From contig CANMVS010000006.1 in NCBI GenBank assembly GCA_947501445.1, positions 248,001-312,000 of the forward strand: DNA of 64,000 nt. Reading direction: 5' to 3'. Below the pieces are notes generated by a model, which saw nothing but the letters and a program-made list of their open reading frames with translations, made no database searches and was not told where the DNA came from. The first letter of the stretch is position 1. Each line of letters starts with the position of its first letter. Both the position numbers and the translations under genes were made by a program. This stretch comes from an uncultured Rhizobiaceae group bacterium. Its GTDB lineage: Bacteria > Pseudomonadota > Alphaproteobacteria > Rhizobiales > Rhizobiaceae. Below are positions 21,664-31,504 of this stretch, in pieces.

Positions 21664-22758
21664 ATGTCTCACAACACCTTCGGCCACTTGTTTCGCGTCA
21701 CCACCTGGGGTGAAAGCCACGGCCCGGCACTGGGGTGTGTTGTTGACGGGTGCCCTCCCGGCATTGCGTTCTGCGAAAGTGATCTGCAACATTGGCTCGA
21801 CAAGCGAAAGCCTGGCCAGTCGCGATTTGTAACCCAAAGAAAAGAAGCCGATCGGGTGCGGGTGCTGTCAGGTGTTTTGCCTCAGGAAGATGGCAAAACG
21901 CTTGTTACAACCGGTACGCCCGTTTCCATGATGATTGAGAATACTGATCAGCGATCAAAAGACTATTCCGAGATTGCAAAGCGCTATCGTCCTGGCCACG
22001 CGGATTATACCTATGATGTCAAATACGGTATTCGCGACTACCGTGGTGGTGGCCGCTCTTCTGCCCGTGAAACGGCTGCGCGTGTTGCGGCAGGCGGGCT
22101 TGCCCGCCTTGTGCTGCCTGGTGTCACAATACGCGGTGCCCTGGTTCAGATCGGCACGATCCCGATTGATCGCAGTCGGTGGGACTGGAACTGCATCGAT
22201 GACAATCCGTTTTTTTGCCCCGACCCGCAAACCGTCCCGCTGTGGGAAGACTATCTTGATAAAACGCGCAAGGCCGGTTCCTCCGTCGGTGCCATCATTG
22301 AAGTTGTTGCGGATGGGGTGCCAGCCGGACTTGGCGCGCCGGTCTATGCAAAGCTCGATCAGGATATCGCCGCCAATCTGATGTCAATCAATGCCGTCAA
22401 GGGCGTCGAAATAGGCAATGGTTTTGCCGCGGCTTGCATTACCGGTGAAGAAAACGCCGACGAAATGCGCATCGGGCCCGATGGGGAGCCGATCTTTCTG
22501 TCCAATCATTCCGGTGGCATTGCCGGCGGTATCTCGACGGGTCAACAGATCGTTGCCCGTTTTGCGGTCAAACCCACGTCATCCATTTTAACAGAACGCA
22601 AGAGCATAGATACCGATGGTAACGAGGTGGATGTGCGAACAAAGGGGCGCCATGACCCCTGTGTCGGCATTCGGGCGGTTCCCATTGGTGAATCAATGCT
22701 TGCCTGCACGCTCGCGGACCATTACTTGCGTCATAGAGGCCAAACAGGCCGCGTTTGA
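21664..22758 (+). CDS. aroC: Chorismate synthase
   Basis: AroC converts EPSP to chorismate, the branch point for aromatic amino acids, with reduced FMN. The 364-residue protein has the family signatures GESHGPALG (16-24), the [20 protein letters not shown] block with [10 protein letters not shown], and the C-terminal [13 protein letters not shown]. The ATG at 21664 has AGGTAAA upstream. ribB follows after 45 bases in the same direction, so the two are probably cotranscribed. Confidence 0.97.
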   Translation: MSHNTFGHLFRVTTWGESHGPALGCVVDGCPPGIAFCESDLQHWLDKRKPGQSRFVTQRKEADRVRVLSGVLPQEDGKTLVTTGTPVSMMIENTDQRSKDYSEIAKRYRPGHADYTYDVKYGIRDYRGGGRSSARETAARVAAGGLARLVLPGVTIRGALVQIGTIPIDRSRWDWNCIDDNPFFCPDPQTVPLWEDYLDKTRKAGSSVGAIIEVVADGVPAGLGAPVYAKLDQDIAANLMSINAVKGVEIGNGFAAACITGEENADEMRIGPDGEPIFLSNHSGGIAGGISTGQQIVARFAVKPTSSILTERKSIDTDGNEVDVRTKGRHDPCVGIRAVPIGESMLACTLADHYLRHRGQTGRV

Positions 22759-22803
22759 TGCGGATGACGTTGCCGCACCGACTTTGTGGAACAGGACACA
22801 TAA

Positions 22804-23910
22804 ATGTCATATGACCAGACACGTGTTGTAGAGGCACTGCGCGCTTTTGAGGCGGGTGAAATTGTTGTTGTCACGGATGATGACGGCAGGGAAAATGAAG
22901 GCGATCTGATTGTCGCTGCGGTTCATTGCACACCGGAAAATATGGCCTTTATCGTGCGCCATACGTCGGGGATTGTCTGTGCGCCAATGCCGCGCCAGGA
23001 GGCCAAACGGCTGAACCTGACAGCCATGGTCGCGGAAAATGACGCCCCCCATGCCACCGCATTTACCATTTCCGTCGACTACAAACACGGCACAACGACT
23101 GGCATCTCAGCCGATGACCGAACGCTGACTGTGCGCAATCTTGCCAATCCAAACGCCGGTGCGGCGGATTTTGTTCGCCCGGGGCATATTTTCCCGCTGG
23201 TTGCGCGCGAGGGCGGTGTCTTGATGCGTTCGGGCCATACGGAAGCAGCGGTTGACCTGTGCAAACTTGTGGATCTGCCACCCGTTGGTGTGCTTTGTGA
23301 ACTCGTCAATGACGACGGTACAGTGACGCGCGGCCCTCAGGTTACCGCCTTTGCTGAAAAACACGGACTAAAGCAGGTTTCCGTCGCAGATCTGATTGCC
23401 CACAGGCAACGTCAGGAAACACTGATCGAAAAGGGCGACAGTTTTGCGGTCAACACCCCGTTCGGCGAAGCCATGGCCCACACCTACTCTCTGCCATGGG
23501 ATCCGATGCAGCACATTGCGGTCGTCTTTGGTGATATTCGCGACGGTGTAGGCATTCCTGTGCGGCTGCACCCTGAATCGGTCGTGGAAGACGTGTTTGG
23601 GGCCGTACCACCCATCAATGATTACATGAAGCGAATTGCCGATCACGGGCGCGGCGTCATTGTCTATCTGCGCGAAGGGTCCGTCGGCGTCGGCAACCTG
23701 GGCAGCGGACGATCCGCCGCCGGAGACAGAGAATCTCACGACGAAGCCATGGCGCGCGAAAACGAATGGCTGGAGATCGGCCTGGGCGCGCAAATTCTCA
23801 AGGATCTGGGCATTACATCAATCGAACTATTCACCTCACGCAAGCGCCACTACGTGGGGCTTGAAGGATTTGGCATTGCCATTGCACAAACGACACTCAT
23901 AGAGGGTTGA
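22804..23910 (+). CDS. ribB: 3,4-dihydroxy-2-butanone 4-phosphate synthase with a degenerate GTP cyclohydrolase II domain
   Basis: The N-terminal half (about residues 1-205) is a normal RibB domain: [15 protein letters not shown], the [10 protein letters not shown] loop, and [11 protein letters not shown]. It makes the four-carbon precursor of riboflavin from ribulose 5-phosphate. The C-terminal half (about 215-368) aligns with GTP cyclohydrolase II, but the zinc cysteines expected near [12 protein letters not shown] and after it are absent. So the second activity is probably lost, as in many alphaproteobacterial RibBA-like proteins. A separate RibA would be needed elsewhere. Confidence 0.93.
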   Translation: MSYDQTRVVEALRAFEAGEIVVVTDDDGRENEGDLIVAAVHCTPENMAFIVRHTSGIVCAPMPRQEAKRLNLTAMVAENDAPHATAFTISVDYKHGTTTGISADDRTLTVRNLANPNAGAADFVRPGHIFPLVAREGGVLMRSGHTEAAVDLCKLVDLPPVGVLCELVNDDGTVTRGPQVTAFAEKHGLKQVSVADLIAHRQRQETLIEKGDSFAVNTPFGEAMAHTYSLPWDPMQHIAVVFGDIRDGVGIPVRLHPESVVEDVFGAVPPINDYMKRIADHGRGVIVYLREGSVGVGNLGSGRSAAGDRESHDEAMARENEWLEIGLGAQILKDLGITSIELFTSRKRHYVGLEGFGIAIAQTTLIEG

Positions 23911-24001
23911 AATTGTCGCTTAGCATAATATCCATTCCGACTTATGGTAATCTGGACAAAGCCTCATCCAGATGGATGACGCCAGTGCAATCAGGTGAAC
24001 G

Positions 24002-24928
24002 ATGACAACACGGCTCTACACGCATCCCATTTATCTGGAACACCTGACCCCGGAAGGACACCCGGAACGTCCTGACAGGCTGCGGGCGCTCGAAGAAGCT
24101 CTGGGCCGGGAGATTTTTGATGCACTGGATCGCAAAAAATCACCATGCAGCACCACCGACAAGGTTCTTTTGGCGCATCCGGAAGAACATTTGCAGGCGG
24201 TGACCAGCGCTATCCCCGATGAAGGACTTGTGCAGATTGATGCTGACACCACAGCCAGCCCCAAAAGCCTTGAAGCCGCGCTGACTGCGATAGGCGGCGC
24301 AATCGCCGGCGTCGATGATGTTTTTACCGGTGGTGCTGACAATGTATTCGTTGCAGCACGGCCGCCCGGCCATCATGCCGAGAAAGACAAAGCCATGGGC
24401 TTTTGTTTTTTCAACCAGGCTGCGATTGCCGCAAGGCACGCGCAACACCATCACGGTGCCGAGCGCATTGCCATCGTTGATTGGGATGTTCATCACGGCA
24501 ACGGCACCCAGGATATTTTCTGGGACGACACCAGTGTCCTTTATTGTTCAACGCACCAGATGCCGCTGTTTCCGGGAACCGGCGCAAAAGACGAAAGCGG
24601 CGCCGGCAATATTGTCAATGCGCCACTCTCGGCGCATGCGTCAGGTGATCATTTTCGCGAGGCGTTCAAGGCACGTGTTCTGCCCGCTTTGGAAAACATG
24701 AAGCCCGATCTGATTATAGTCTCTGCCGGTTTCGATGCCCATCACCGCGACCCGCTTGCGCAAATAAACCTGACGGAAGATGATTTTGACTGGGCAACCG
24801 GCCAACTGATGACAATAGCAGAACGAAGCTGTGACAATCGTCTCGTAAGCCTGCTTGAAGGTGGCTATGATCTGCAGGGACTGGCTGAGTCGGGTGCCAC
24901 CCATGTGGCGCGCCTGATGAAAGGATGA
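24002..24928 (+). CDS. Histone-deacetylase family (AcuC/APAH-like) hydrolase
   Basis: The 308-residue zinc amidohydrolase has the class II HDAC pattern: [14 protein letters not shown] at the N-terminus, the tandem-His motif in [11 protein letters not shown], the [16 protein letters not shown] zinc site (Asp and His ligands), and ISAGFDAH-like [14 protein letters not shown] (Asp ligand). Bacterial members deacetylate acetylpolyamines or proteins; the substrate here is unknown. It is followed by xseB after 1 base, so the two are coupled, an arrangement common in this order. Confidence 0.93.
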   Translation: MTTRLYTHPIYLEHLTPEGHPERPDRLRALEEALGREIFDALDRKKSPCSTTDKVLLAHPEEHLQAVTSAIPDEGLVQIDADTTASPKSLEAALTAIGGAIAGVDDVFTGGADNVFVAARPPGHHAEKDKAMGFCFFNQAAIAARHAQHHHGAERIAIVDWDVHHGNGTQDIFWDDTSVLYCSTHQMPLFPGTGAKDESGAGNIVNAPLSAHASGDHFREAFKARVLPALENMKPDLIIVSAGFDAHHRDPLAQINLTEDDFDWATGQLMTIAERSCDNRLVSLLEGGYDLQGLAESGATHVARLMKG

Positions 24929-24929
24929 G

Positions 24930-25190
24930 ATGATGAGTGAGAACGCAAAAAGCAACGATGATATCGCAGCGATGAGCTTCGAACAGGCACTCGAGCAATT
25001 GGAAAAAATTGTTGCAAGCCTGGAAACAGGCGATGTTCCGCTCAACCGTTCAATAGAGATTTATGAGCGGGGCGAAGCGCTGAAACTACATTGTGAAAAA
25101 CAGCTCAAAGCTGCCGAAGACCGTATCGAAAAAATCCGCCTGGATCGCAGTGGTGCCGCTACCGGCACAGAGCCGCTTGACGCCGGCTAG
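24930..25190 (+). CDS. xseB: Exodeoxyribonuclease VII small subunit
   Basis: XseB pairs with XseA to degrade single-stranded DNA into oligonucleotides. The 86-residue protein carries the whole family: [20 protein letters not shown], then [31 protein letters not shown]-like helices (shown here only as [11 protein letters not shown] and [13 protein letters not shown]). Two adjacent ATGs (24930, 24933) are possible starts. A CGGCTAGCCG palindrome overlaps the stop and is followed by T6, which may help end transcription. Confidence 0.95.
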   Translation: MMSENAKSNDDIAAMSFEQALEQLEKIVASLETGDVPLNRSIEIYERGEALKLHCEKQLKAAEDRIEKIRLDRSGAATGTEPLDAG

Positions 25191-25437
25191 CCGTTTTTTG
25201 AGCACACTTGGCAGCTAACAATTGCAATAGTCGCGCCGGGTTTGACTAAGCACGGTGTTTGCCTTGCGACGATTGGACACTTGCTTTTCGCCAATAATGC
25301 GCTTTATCTCTAATCAGCTTTGCGAATTAGCGGCAAAGCGTCTACAACGTAGATCGTATTTTGGTTTTTTTACACATTTTCCGGTTCGGGAAAAAAAGAA
25401 AAATACCATGCGCTAACAATATGTATTCAAATGCCTA

Positions 25438-27387
25438 TTGAGCCATACCGACACGAAAGCATCTGATGTGACAAACAGGCCAGAAACCCCACTCCTAGAT
25501 CGCGTAACCTTTCCATCAGACCTCAAAGACATTGCTGACCGCGATATGCCGCAAATGGCAGCCGAATTGCGCGCGGAAATGATTGATGCCGTCTCGGTTA
25601 CCGGCGGTCACCTGGGGGCAGGTCTGGGAGTCGTCGAATTGACACTCGCCATTCACAAAATTTTTGATACGCCGCAGGACCGGTTGATTTTTGACGTTGG
25701 TCATCAGTGCTATCCGCACAAAATTCTGACCGGACGGCGCGACGCCATTCGCACGCTGCGTCAGGAAGACGGAATATCAGGATTTACCAAACGCGCTGAA
25801 AGTGAGTACGACCCATTTGGTGCAGCCCATTCGTCAACATCCATATCAGCCGGATTGGGCATGTCTGTTGCCAGTACGCTTTCGGGCACGCCGCGCAATG
25901 TCATCTCGGTAATTGGCGACGGTGCGATGTCAGCCGGTATGGCCTATGAAGCGCTTAACAATGCCGGAGCACTCGATGCGCGGCTGATCGTTATTCTCAA
26001 TGACAATGACATGTCCATTGCACAACCAACCGGGGCCATGAGCGCTTATCTCGCACGGCTGGCCTCCGGGCGCACCTATATGGGCATGCGTGAAGTTGGA
26101 AAGAAACTGACCGCTTATCTCGGCAAAACGGTCGATCGGGCCATTACCCGGGCCGTGGAACATGCCCGTGGCTATGTTACCGGCGGCACATTGTTCGAAG
26201 AGATGGGATTTTACCATATTGGGCCGATTGACGGGCATAATTTTGACCATTTGCTACCCGTTTTGCGCAATGTGCGTGACAATGGTCAGGGACCTGTACT
26301 CATTCACGTCGTAACGCAAAAAGGCAAGGGCTACGCGCCGGCAGAGGCAGCATCGGACAAATATCACGGTGTGTCGAAATTCGATGTCATAACCGGTGCA
26401 CAGGCCAAGGCCACACCAAATGCCCCCAGTTACACGCGCGTTTTCGCAGACGCGCTGATTGAAGAGGCAAACCATGACGACAAGGTCGTGGCAATCACGG
26501 CCGCCATGCCTTCGGGCACCGGGCTGGACAAATTCAATGAGTTGTTTCCACAGCGTTGTTTTGATGTCGGTATCGCCGAACAGCACGCCGTAACCTTTGC
26601 TGCCGGCATGGCATCAGAGGGTTACAAACCATTTGCCGCGCTATATTCTACCTTTTTGCAACGCGCCTATGATCAGGTTGTTCATGATGTCGCCATACAG
26701 GGCCTGCCGGTTCGCTTTGCGATAGACCGCGCCGGCTTCGTCGGCGCAGACGGTCCGACCCATGCCGGTTCGTTCGATACGACCTATCTTGCAACGCTGC
26801 CCGGCTTTGTGGTGATGGCCGCAGCAGATGAGGCAGAACTGAAACATATGGTGCGTACCGCCGCCGCCTATGACGAAGGTCCGATTTCCTTTCGCTACCC
26901 GCGCGGCGAAGGATCCGGTGTTGATCTGCCCCAGCGTGGTGAGATTTTGCAATTGGGTAAAGGCCGGGTCGTTAAGGAAGGCAGCAAAATCGCCCTTTTA
27001 TCGTTTGGTACGCGCCTTGCCGATTGTATGCTGGCGGCTGAAGATCTGGACGCCGCCGGGCTTTCAACGACCGTGGCCGATGCGCGCTTTGCCAAGCCAC
27101 TGGATATAGACCTGATACGACAATTGGCAGGCAACCATGAAATCCTGTTGACCGTTGAAGAGGGTTCCATCGGCGGTTTTGGCAGCCACGTCATACAATT
27201 TCTTGCCCAGGAAGGTCTGCTGGACAATGGCTTGAAGGTCAGGCCGCTTGTCATGCCGGACCTGTTCATGGATCAGGCGAAACCGGAAGTCATGTATGCA
27301 CGTGCAGGGCTTGATCGGTCCGGCATTGTTGATGCGGTCTTCAGGGCGCTTGGAACACCCAATATCCTGTCAACCACCCAGGCTTGA
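25438..27387 (+). CDS. dxs: 1-deoxy-D-xylulose-5-phosphate synthase
   Basis: DXS condenses pyruvate and glyceraldehyde 3-phosphate, the first step of the MEP isoprenoid pathway; ispH, the last step, is at 5.5 kb. The 649-residue protein shows the thiamine diphosphate motif ([20 protein letters not shown] ... NDNDMSI), [13 protein letters not shown] near the N-terminus, and the catalytic Glu in [16 protein letters not shown]. The start is a TTG at 25438 or a GTG at 25468; neither has a good ribosome site and an upstream ATG is out of frame. Confidence 0.95.
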   Translation: MSHTDTKASDVTNRPETPLLDRVTFPSDLKDIADRDMPQMAAELRAEMIDAVSVTGGHLGAGLGVVELTLAIHKIFDTPQDRLIFDVGHQCYPHKILTGRRDAIRTLRQEDGISGFTKRAESEYDPFGAAHSSTSISAGLGMSVASTLSGTPRNVISVIGDGAMSAGMAYEALNNAGALDARLIVILNDNDMSIAQPTGAMSAYLARLASGRTYMGMREVGKKLTAYLGKTVDRAITRAVEHARGYVTGGTLFEEMGFYHIGPIDGHNFDHLLPVLRNVRDNGQGPVLIHVVTQKGKGYAPAEAASDKYHGVSKFDVITGAQAKATPNAPSYTRVFADALIEEANHDDKVVAITAAMPSGTGLDKFNELFPQRCFDVGIAEQHAVTFAAGMASEGYKPFAALYSTFLQRAYDQVVHDVAIQGLPVRFAIDRAGFVGADGPTHAGSFDTTYLATLPGFVVMAAADEAELKHMVRTAAAYDEGPISFRYPRGEGSGVDLPQRGEILQLGKGRVVKEGSKIALLSFGTRLADCMLAAEDLDAAGLSTTVADARFAKPLDIDLIRQLAGNHEILLTVEEGSIGGFGSHVIQFLAQEGLLDNGLKVRPLVMPDLFMDQAKPEVMYARAGLDRSGIVDAVFRALGTPNILSTTQA

Positions 27388-27408
27388 AATCCGGCGCTTT
27401 CGCATATT

Positions 27409-27425
27409 AAGGTTAACATAACCTT
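27409..27425. other. Short inverted repeat after dxs
   Basis: AAGGTTA and TAACCTT form a 7-bp stem around ACA, 22 bases past the dxs stop and 63 bases before the next gene. It could be a weak terminator or an operator of the small secreted protein gene; no T tract follows directly. Confidence 0.3.
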
Positions 27426-27487
27426 TCTGCCCCCTTCTCAACACGATTTGCTACGCTTGCGTCACATTGATTGCGGGGAGCGGATGA

Positions 27488-27748
27488 ATGCGTTTTGGGG
27501 TCGTGGGGCTGGCAACACTCACTTTATGTCTGATGGGCCAAACAGTCGGCATTTCTTATGCCGGACCAAAATATGACAAGAAAATAGAGCGGGCCGTCAT
27601 TGCCATCGTGTCACAAAAACTTGGTGACATGCGTGGATCTCATGCGATCAACGAACGCCATTCTCTCTATCCGCCTTTTGAAGCGCGCACGTTCGCTGAT
27701 GGTACACTTGAGCCTGGCCTGCAGACTGTGAACCTTGCAAACAGATAA
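27488..27748 (+). CDS. Small secreted protein of unknown function
   Basis: The 86-residue product has a convincing signal peptide (MRFGVVGLATLTLCLMGQ, cleavage about residue 26 after SYA). The mature part of about 60 residues begins with a charged helix (KKIERAVIAIVSQKLGD) and has no cysteine. GGGGAGCGG just before the ATG supports expression. I do not recognise a family. It sits between dxs and tlyA; repeat copy E starts 20 bases after the stop. A periplasmic role is inference from the signal peptide only. Confidence 0.65.
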   Translation: MRFGVVGLATLTLCLMGQTVGISYAGPKYDKKIERAVIAIVSQKLGDMRGSHAINERHSLYPPFEARTFADGTLEPGLQTVNLANR

Positions 27749-27768
27749 CAGGATCATTTCGGGCCACC

Positions 27769-27868
27769 GGACCGTTTCACGTTTTGTCAGAAACGGGACT
27801 ACGGTACCGGCCATTGATTTTGTTTGCGCATTCAGGTTTTGCCGCTTGCGTCAAAACCTGAATTGCTC
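27769..27868 (+). repeat. Dispersed two-hairpin repeat, copy E
   Basis: This copy lies between the small secreted protein gene and tlyA. The left hairpin (CCGTTTC and GAAACGG) is perfect. The right half is slightly diverged (GCTTGCGTC replaces GATTCCGTC) but keeps ATTCAGGTTTTG with CAAAACCTGAAT. Confidence 0.88.
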
Positions 27869-27919
27869 CTGGAACCAAAATTAACTTGCCTCACTGCCGC
27901 ACAACAGTCATGAGGGGCG

Positions 27920-28684
27920 ATGGTTGCCAAAAATAATAACAATAGCGACAGAATTCGCCTTGATCTTTTCCTGACTCAGGCCGGGCATTTTGAGACCCGC
28001 GCGCGGGCGCGCGATGCCATCGTGCGTGGGTCCGTCACCATAAACGGTGTTGTGCAAACCAAATCCGGAACGCTGGTTCATCCTGACGCACACATTGCCA
28101 TCAATGATCAGGCACAAAATTATGTCTCCCGTGCGGCCCTGAAGCTGATCGCCGGGCTTGATCATTTTCAACTGGACCCGGCCGGGCGTGACGCTCTTGA
28201 TATCGGCGCATCTACCGGTGGTTTTTCGCAGGTCCTTCTGGAGCGCGGGGCGTCTCACGTTATCGCCATTGATGTTGGCCAGGGTCAAATGCACCCCTCA
28301 TTGCTTAGCCATCCGCTGCTCGAGAACCATGAGGGGATCAATGCCCGCTCCATCAATCCTGAACTGGTCCGGGGCAAGACAATTCGCGTTGTTGTCAGTG
28401 ATGTAAGCTTCATATCCATCAGGCTTGCAATGCCCCCTGCCCTTGCCATGGCAAAAAGTGGCAGTTTTTGCATCTTGTTGGTAAAGCCGCAGTTTGAGGC
28501 TGGCCGTGAAGCGATTGGCAAAGGCGGGTTGCTGAAAGACCCGACACTCGGGCATAAAATAGCAGAAGACATGGCTGTGTGGCTGAACCGGCAGGACGGC
28601 TGGCAGGCACTGGGTCACTGCCCTTCGCCCATCTCAGGCGGTGACGGCAATTTTGAATATCTTCTTGGAGGCGTAAAATCATGA
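27920..28684 (+). CDS. tlyA: TlyA family rRNA methyltransferase (S4 and FtsJ domains)
   Basis: The 254-residue protein has an N-terminal S4 RNA-binding domain (about 10-70; RLDLFLTQAGHFETRARARD, with VRGSVTINGV) and a Rossmann-type methyltransferase domain (LDIGASTGGFSQVLLERGA, then VSDVSFISIRLAMP, and LVKPQFEAGRE). TlyA proteins 2'-O-methylate ribosomal RNA; some were first reported as hemolysins. GAGGGGCG precedes the ATG. The stop overlaps the next start by 4 bases (ATGA), so the two methyltransferases are coupled. Confidence 0.94.
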   Translation: MVAKNNNNSDRIRLDLFLTQAGHFETRARARDAIVRGSVTINGVVQTKSGTLVHPDAHIAINDQAQNYVSRAALKLIAGLDHFQLDPAGRDALDIGASTGGFSQVLLERGASHVIAIDVGQGQMHPSLLSHPLLENHEGINARSINPELVRGKTIRVVVSDVSFISIRLAMPPALAMAKSGSFCILLVKPQFEAGREAIGKGGLLKDPTLGHKIAEDMAVWLNRQDGWQALGHCPSPISGGDGNFEYLLGGVKS

Positions 28685-29922
28685 CCACACAGTCGGTCAC
28701 TATCACCAGTTTGGGTGCACAGGGCGATGGACTGGCGCTTATTGACAATGCACCGGTTCACGTTGGATTCGCCCTGCCTGGCGAGCGTATCACCATTGAA
28801 GTGCACAAGAACAAGGGACACCTCGTTTCCATCGATGAACCTTCTGCACAGCGCGTATCGGCTCCCTGCCCGTATTTTGGTCCGAAAGGGAAAAACTGCG
28901 GTGGATGCGCCCTGCAGCACCTGGACATGGATGCCTATAATCTGTGGAAACGCCAATTGGTTGTGGATGCCTTGAGCGCACGCGGTATTGAGGTCCCGGT
29001 TGATCCGATTGAACCCTGCCTGCCCGGCAGCCGCAGGCGGGCCGTGTTTACGGTGGCACCGTCAAAAACCGGCTTGCGTATGGGGTTTAATCAGGCCGGA
29101 TCGCACACACTTGTTGAAATTGATAATTGTGCGGTGCTTACACCGGGTATCAGCGGTTCGCTGGAGCGTCTTCGCGCCCTGGCCAAATTTCTTGTTCGCG
29201 GAACCAAACCTTTCAAACTGCATGTTTTGGAGACATTGACCGGACTTGATGTCAGTGTGGAGAATATCAGCCAGCTTTCTGACAAACAACGCCAACGGGT
29301 CACCGAGATGGCACTGCAGCTTGGTTTTTCCAGACTTTCACTGGGGTCTGAAATTCTGGTGGAAAGCCATTCACCAACGTTAAAGTTTGCCGACGTTCAG
29401 GTTGCACCACCACCGGGCAGCTTTGTGCAGTCGACCATCCATGCGCAAAACTTCATGAGTGACATTGTCGCCGATCACATGAAGGGTGCAAAAAGGGTCG
29501 CGGATCTATTCAGCGGCTGCGGTACGTTCACATTCGCACTGGCCCGTCATTGCGCCACCCATGCCGTTGAAGCCGAGGCACCGGCCGTGGCGGCTTTGGA
29601 TCGCGCCGCACGGCATGCCCAGGGCCTCAAACCAATTACCACCGAACAGCGCGATCTTTATCGTCGCCCGCTGCAGGTAAAGGAACTGAAGAAAATCAAC
29701 GGCGTTGTTTTCGACCCGCCAAGAGCAGGTGCAGAAGCACAGGCGCAGGAACTGGCCGCATCAAAAGTCAGCCGGATCGCAGCGGTTTCGTGTAATCCGG
29801 CAACCCTTGCCCGTGATCTGCGTCACCTCATCGATGGCGGTTTCAAGATCAAATCAGTCAAACCTGTCGATCAGTTTTTATGGTCTCCACATGTTGAGGT
29901 GGTTGTTCTTCTCGAGAGATAG
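28681..29922 (+). CDS. TrmA/RlmD family RNA uracil-5-methyltransferase
   Basis: The 413-residue protein has an N-terminal TRAM domain (about 1-60), an iron-sulfur motif with Cys63, Cys73 and Cys76 plus a Cys near 151 (EIDNCAVL), and a SAM-binding methyltransferase domain (DLFSGCGTFTFALA). FDPPRAGA and the catalytic Cys in VSCNPATLARD are the RlmC/RlmD hallmark. It methylates a uracil of 23S rRNA or tRNA; the exact site cannot be told from sequence. It is coupled to tlyA. Confidence 0.93.
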   Translation: MTTQSVTITSLGAQGDGLALIDNAPVHVGFALPGERITIEVHKNKGHLVSIDEPSAQRVSAPCPYFGPKGKNCGGCALQHLDMDAYNLWKRQLVVDALSARGIEVPVDPIEPCLPGSRRRAVFTVAPSKTGLRMGFNQAGSHTLVEIDNCAVLTPGISGSLERLRALAKFLVRGTKPFKLHVLETLTGLDVSVENISQLSDKQRQRVTEMALQLGFSRLSLGSEILVESHSPTLKFADVQVAPPPGSFVQSTIHAQNFMSDIVADHMKGAKRVADLFSGCGTFTFALARHCATHAVEAEAPAVAALDRAARHAQGLKPITTEQRDLYRRPLQVKELKKINGVVFDPPRAGAEAQAQELAASKVSRIAAVSCNPATLARDLRHLIDGGFKIKSVKPVDQFLWSPHVEVVVLLER

Positions 29923-29933
29923 TGTGGCAAGGT

Positions 29934-30596
29934 TCACGGCGCCTGCCATTTATGATCGAGACGATGGTCGAAATTGCTGAACCAGATCGGCGCTATGCGG
30001 GCATCATTGGCAACCCGTTCAGTCAGCGATGTGCAGCAAGGCAGGTCATCGCGCGGACCATGCCAGGCGTATAGCATGGCAAGAAAGATATCGGCAGGTG
30101 AAAGTGCGTGACCACATAGGGTGCGGCGCGTGGCAAGTTCGTTTTCTATAACGCCAAATGCCGCGTGAACGCGAACTGCCGCTGCGCGGCGCACAGCCTC
30201 ATTGAGTTGTTGAGGCGGCAGTAAAGGATCGCTGGCATAGCGCTCCGGGTATGAGCAACGAAGAACCCCTTCATAAATGTTGCTTGCCAGAAAACTGGTC
30301 CAGCGAAAGTAGTGCGCCATGTTTTCAATTTTCAGACTGGCCCCGCCTCGCACACAGGGATGTTTGTCTGCCAGATAAAACAGAATTGCCGCGCATTCTG
30401 TCAGCACTTCACCTTTGGGGGTGAACAGAATGGGCACCTGTCTCCACGGGTTATCAGACCTGATGCTTTCGGGAAGCGGCGTGCCCGGTGTTGAGGCGAT
30501 CAGCTCCAGTTCGAAGGGAATGTCTGCCAGCGTCAGAACGGCCTCAACAACGAAGCCGCCCGAGCCCAATCGATTGACAAGCCGGTAGATGCTCAT
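29934..30596 (-). CDS. Glutathione S-transferase family protein
   Basis: The 220-residue protein follows the GST plan: an N-terminal thioredoxin-like domain (GSGGFVVEAVLTLADIPFEL, cis-Pro in WRQVPILFTPKG, then LTECAAILFYLADKHP) and an all-helical C-terminal domain with the ALSPADIFLAMLY capping motif. The catalytic Ser/Cys may be the Ser of GSGGF. The substrate is unknown. It faces the rRNA methyltransferase gene tail to tail and lies downstream of the enoyl-CoA hydratase gene. Confidence 0.88.
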   Translation of the reverse strand: MSIYRLVNRLGSGGFVVEAVLTLADIPFELELIASTPGTPLPESIRSDNPWRQVPILFTPKGEVLTECAAILFYLADKHPCVRGGASLKIENMAHYFRWTSFLASNIYEGVLRCSYPERYASDPLLPPQQLNEAVRRAAAVRVHAAFGVIENELATRRTLCGHALSPADIFLAMLYAWHGPRDDLPCCTSLTERVANDARIAPIWFSNFDHRLDHKWQAP

Positions 30597-30675
30597 ATTT
30601 CACGTCCCGCCATTTGGTTCTGCATCCGTATTCTGTACGGATGAATTTGCCCTTCTGGTATATTCGGAACGATTG

Positions 30676-31449
30676 TCAGCTGGCTTTTTTGCGCGCCATG
30701 AATGCTTCAAACGCGGCCCTGGCTTCGGGTGATCCAAGTCTTTCTCCAAAAATGGCAGATTCCTCGCGCAGGCGTTCGATTGATGCATCGCGCATGCCAC
30801 GGCGCAGCAGGTCCCGCGATATCTGAACAGCCTGTGGTGGCTTTGATGCAAGGGCAGCAGCAGCGGCAATGGTTTCTGCCTCCAGAACATCTTCCTCTAC
30901 AATCTTGTAGATGAGACCTGCCTCTTTGGCTTCCAAAGCTGAAAATCCGATACCGGCGGCCAACATCGCAAAGGCACGCTGATTACCCATGACCATGGGG
31001 CCCAGCAAACTTGATGCGGCTTCAGGGACAAGGGCCAGATCGACAAAGGGCGTGCGAAACTCCGAGCGTGGACTTGCAAAGGTCATGTCGGCATGAAAAT
31101 GCATCGTCGTGCCAACGCCGATTGCCAATCCATCAACACCTGTTATCAGCGGCTTTTTCAAACTGGCCAGAGCCAGTAGAAATTTGCTCACTTCGCCCTC
31201 GGCAATGCGCCCGCTGATGGCGTAGTTGAGAAAATCCTGCATGTCATTGCCAGCGGTAAAACAGCCGGGCGTGCCCAGCATGACATGAACATGAACACTG
31301 TCATCCTCATCTCCCGATACCAGTGCATCGACCATGGTGCCATACATGGCCTGGGTGAAAGCATTCTTCTTTTCCGGTCGATTAAAACGAATGATTTGAA
31401 CCGTGCCGCCATGCGCCTCGGGTCGCTCAACCAGAATGCGTTCACTCAT
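30676..31449 (-). CDS. Enoyl-CoA hydratase/isomerase (crotonase) family protein
   Basis: This 257-residue crotonase-fold enzyme has the oxyanion-hole segment CFTAGNDMQDF, the KPLITGVDGLAIGVG block and the PFVDLALVPEAASS region with the family glutamate. Only one of the two hydratase glutamates is obvious, so isomerase-type chemistry is possible. GGAGGAA lies before the ATG at 31449. It is 55 bases downstream of an acyl-CoA dehydrogenase gene, so it probably acts next in the same beta-oxidation-like pathway. Confidence 0.9.
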   Translation of the reverse strand: MSERILVERPEAHGGTVQIIRFNRPEKKNAFTQAMYGTMVDALVSGDEDDSVHVHVMLGTPGCFTAGNDMQDFLNYAISGRIAEGEVSKFLLALASLKKPLITGVDGLAIGVGTTMHFHADMTFASPRSEFRTPFVDLALVPEAASSLLGPMVMGNQRAFAMLAAGIGFSALEAKEAGLIYKIVEEDVLEAETIAAAAALASKPPQAVQISRDLLRRGMRDASIERLREESAIFGERLGSPEARAAFEAFMARKKAS

Positions 31450-31504
31450 CGAAATTCCTCCCGTTGCGGGGAAACTCTCCCCAATGTCTCATTTGATATT
31501 GATG

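Noticed and set aside
25191-25437. Possible RNA gene or riboswitch upstream of dxs
   Set aside because: The gap is 247 bp with A/T runs, but I found no tRNA arms or known riboswitch core.
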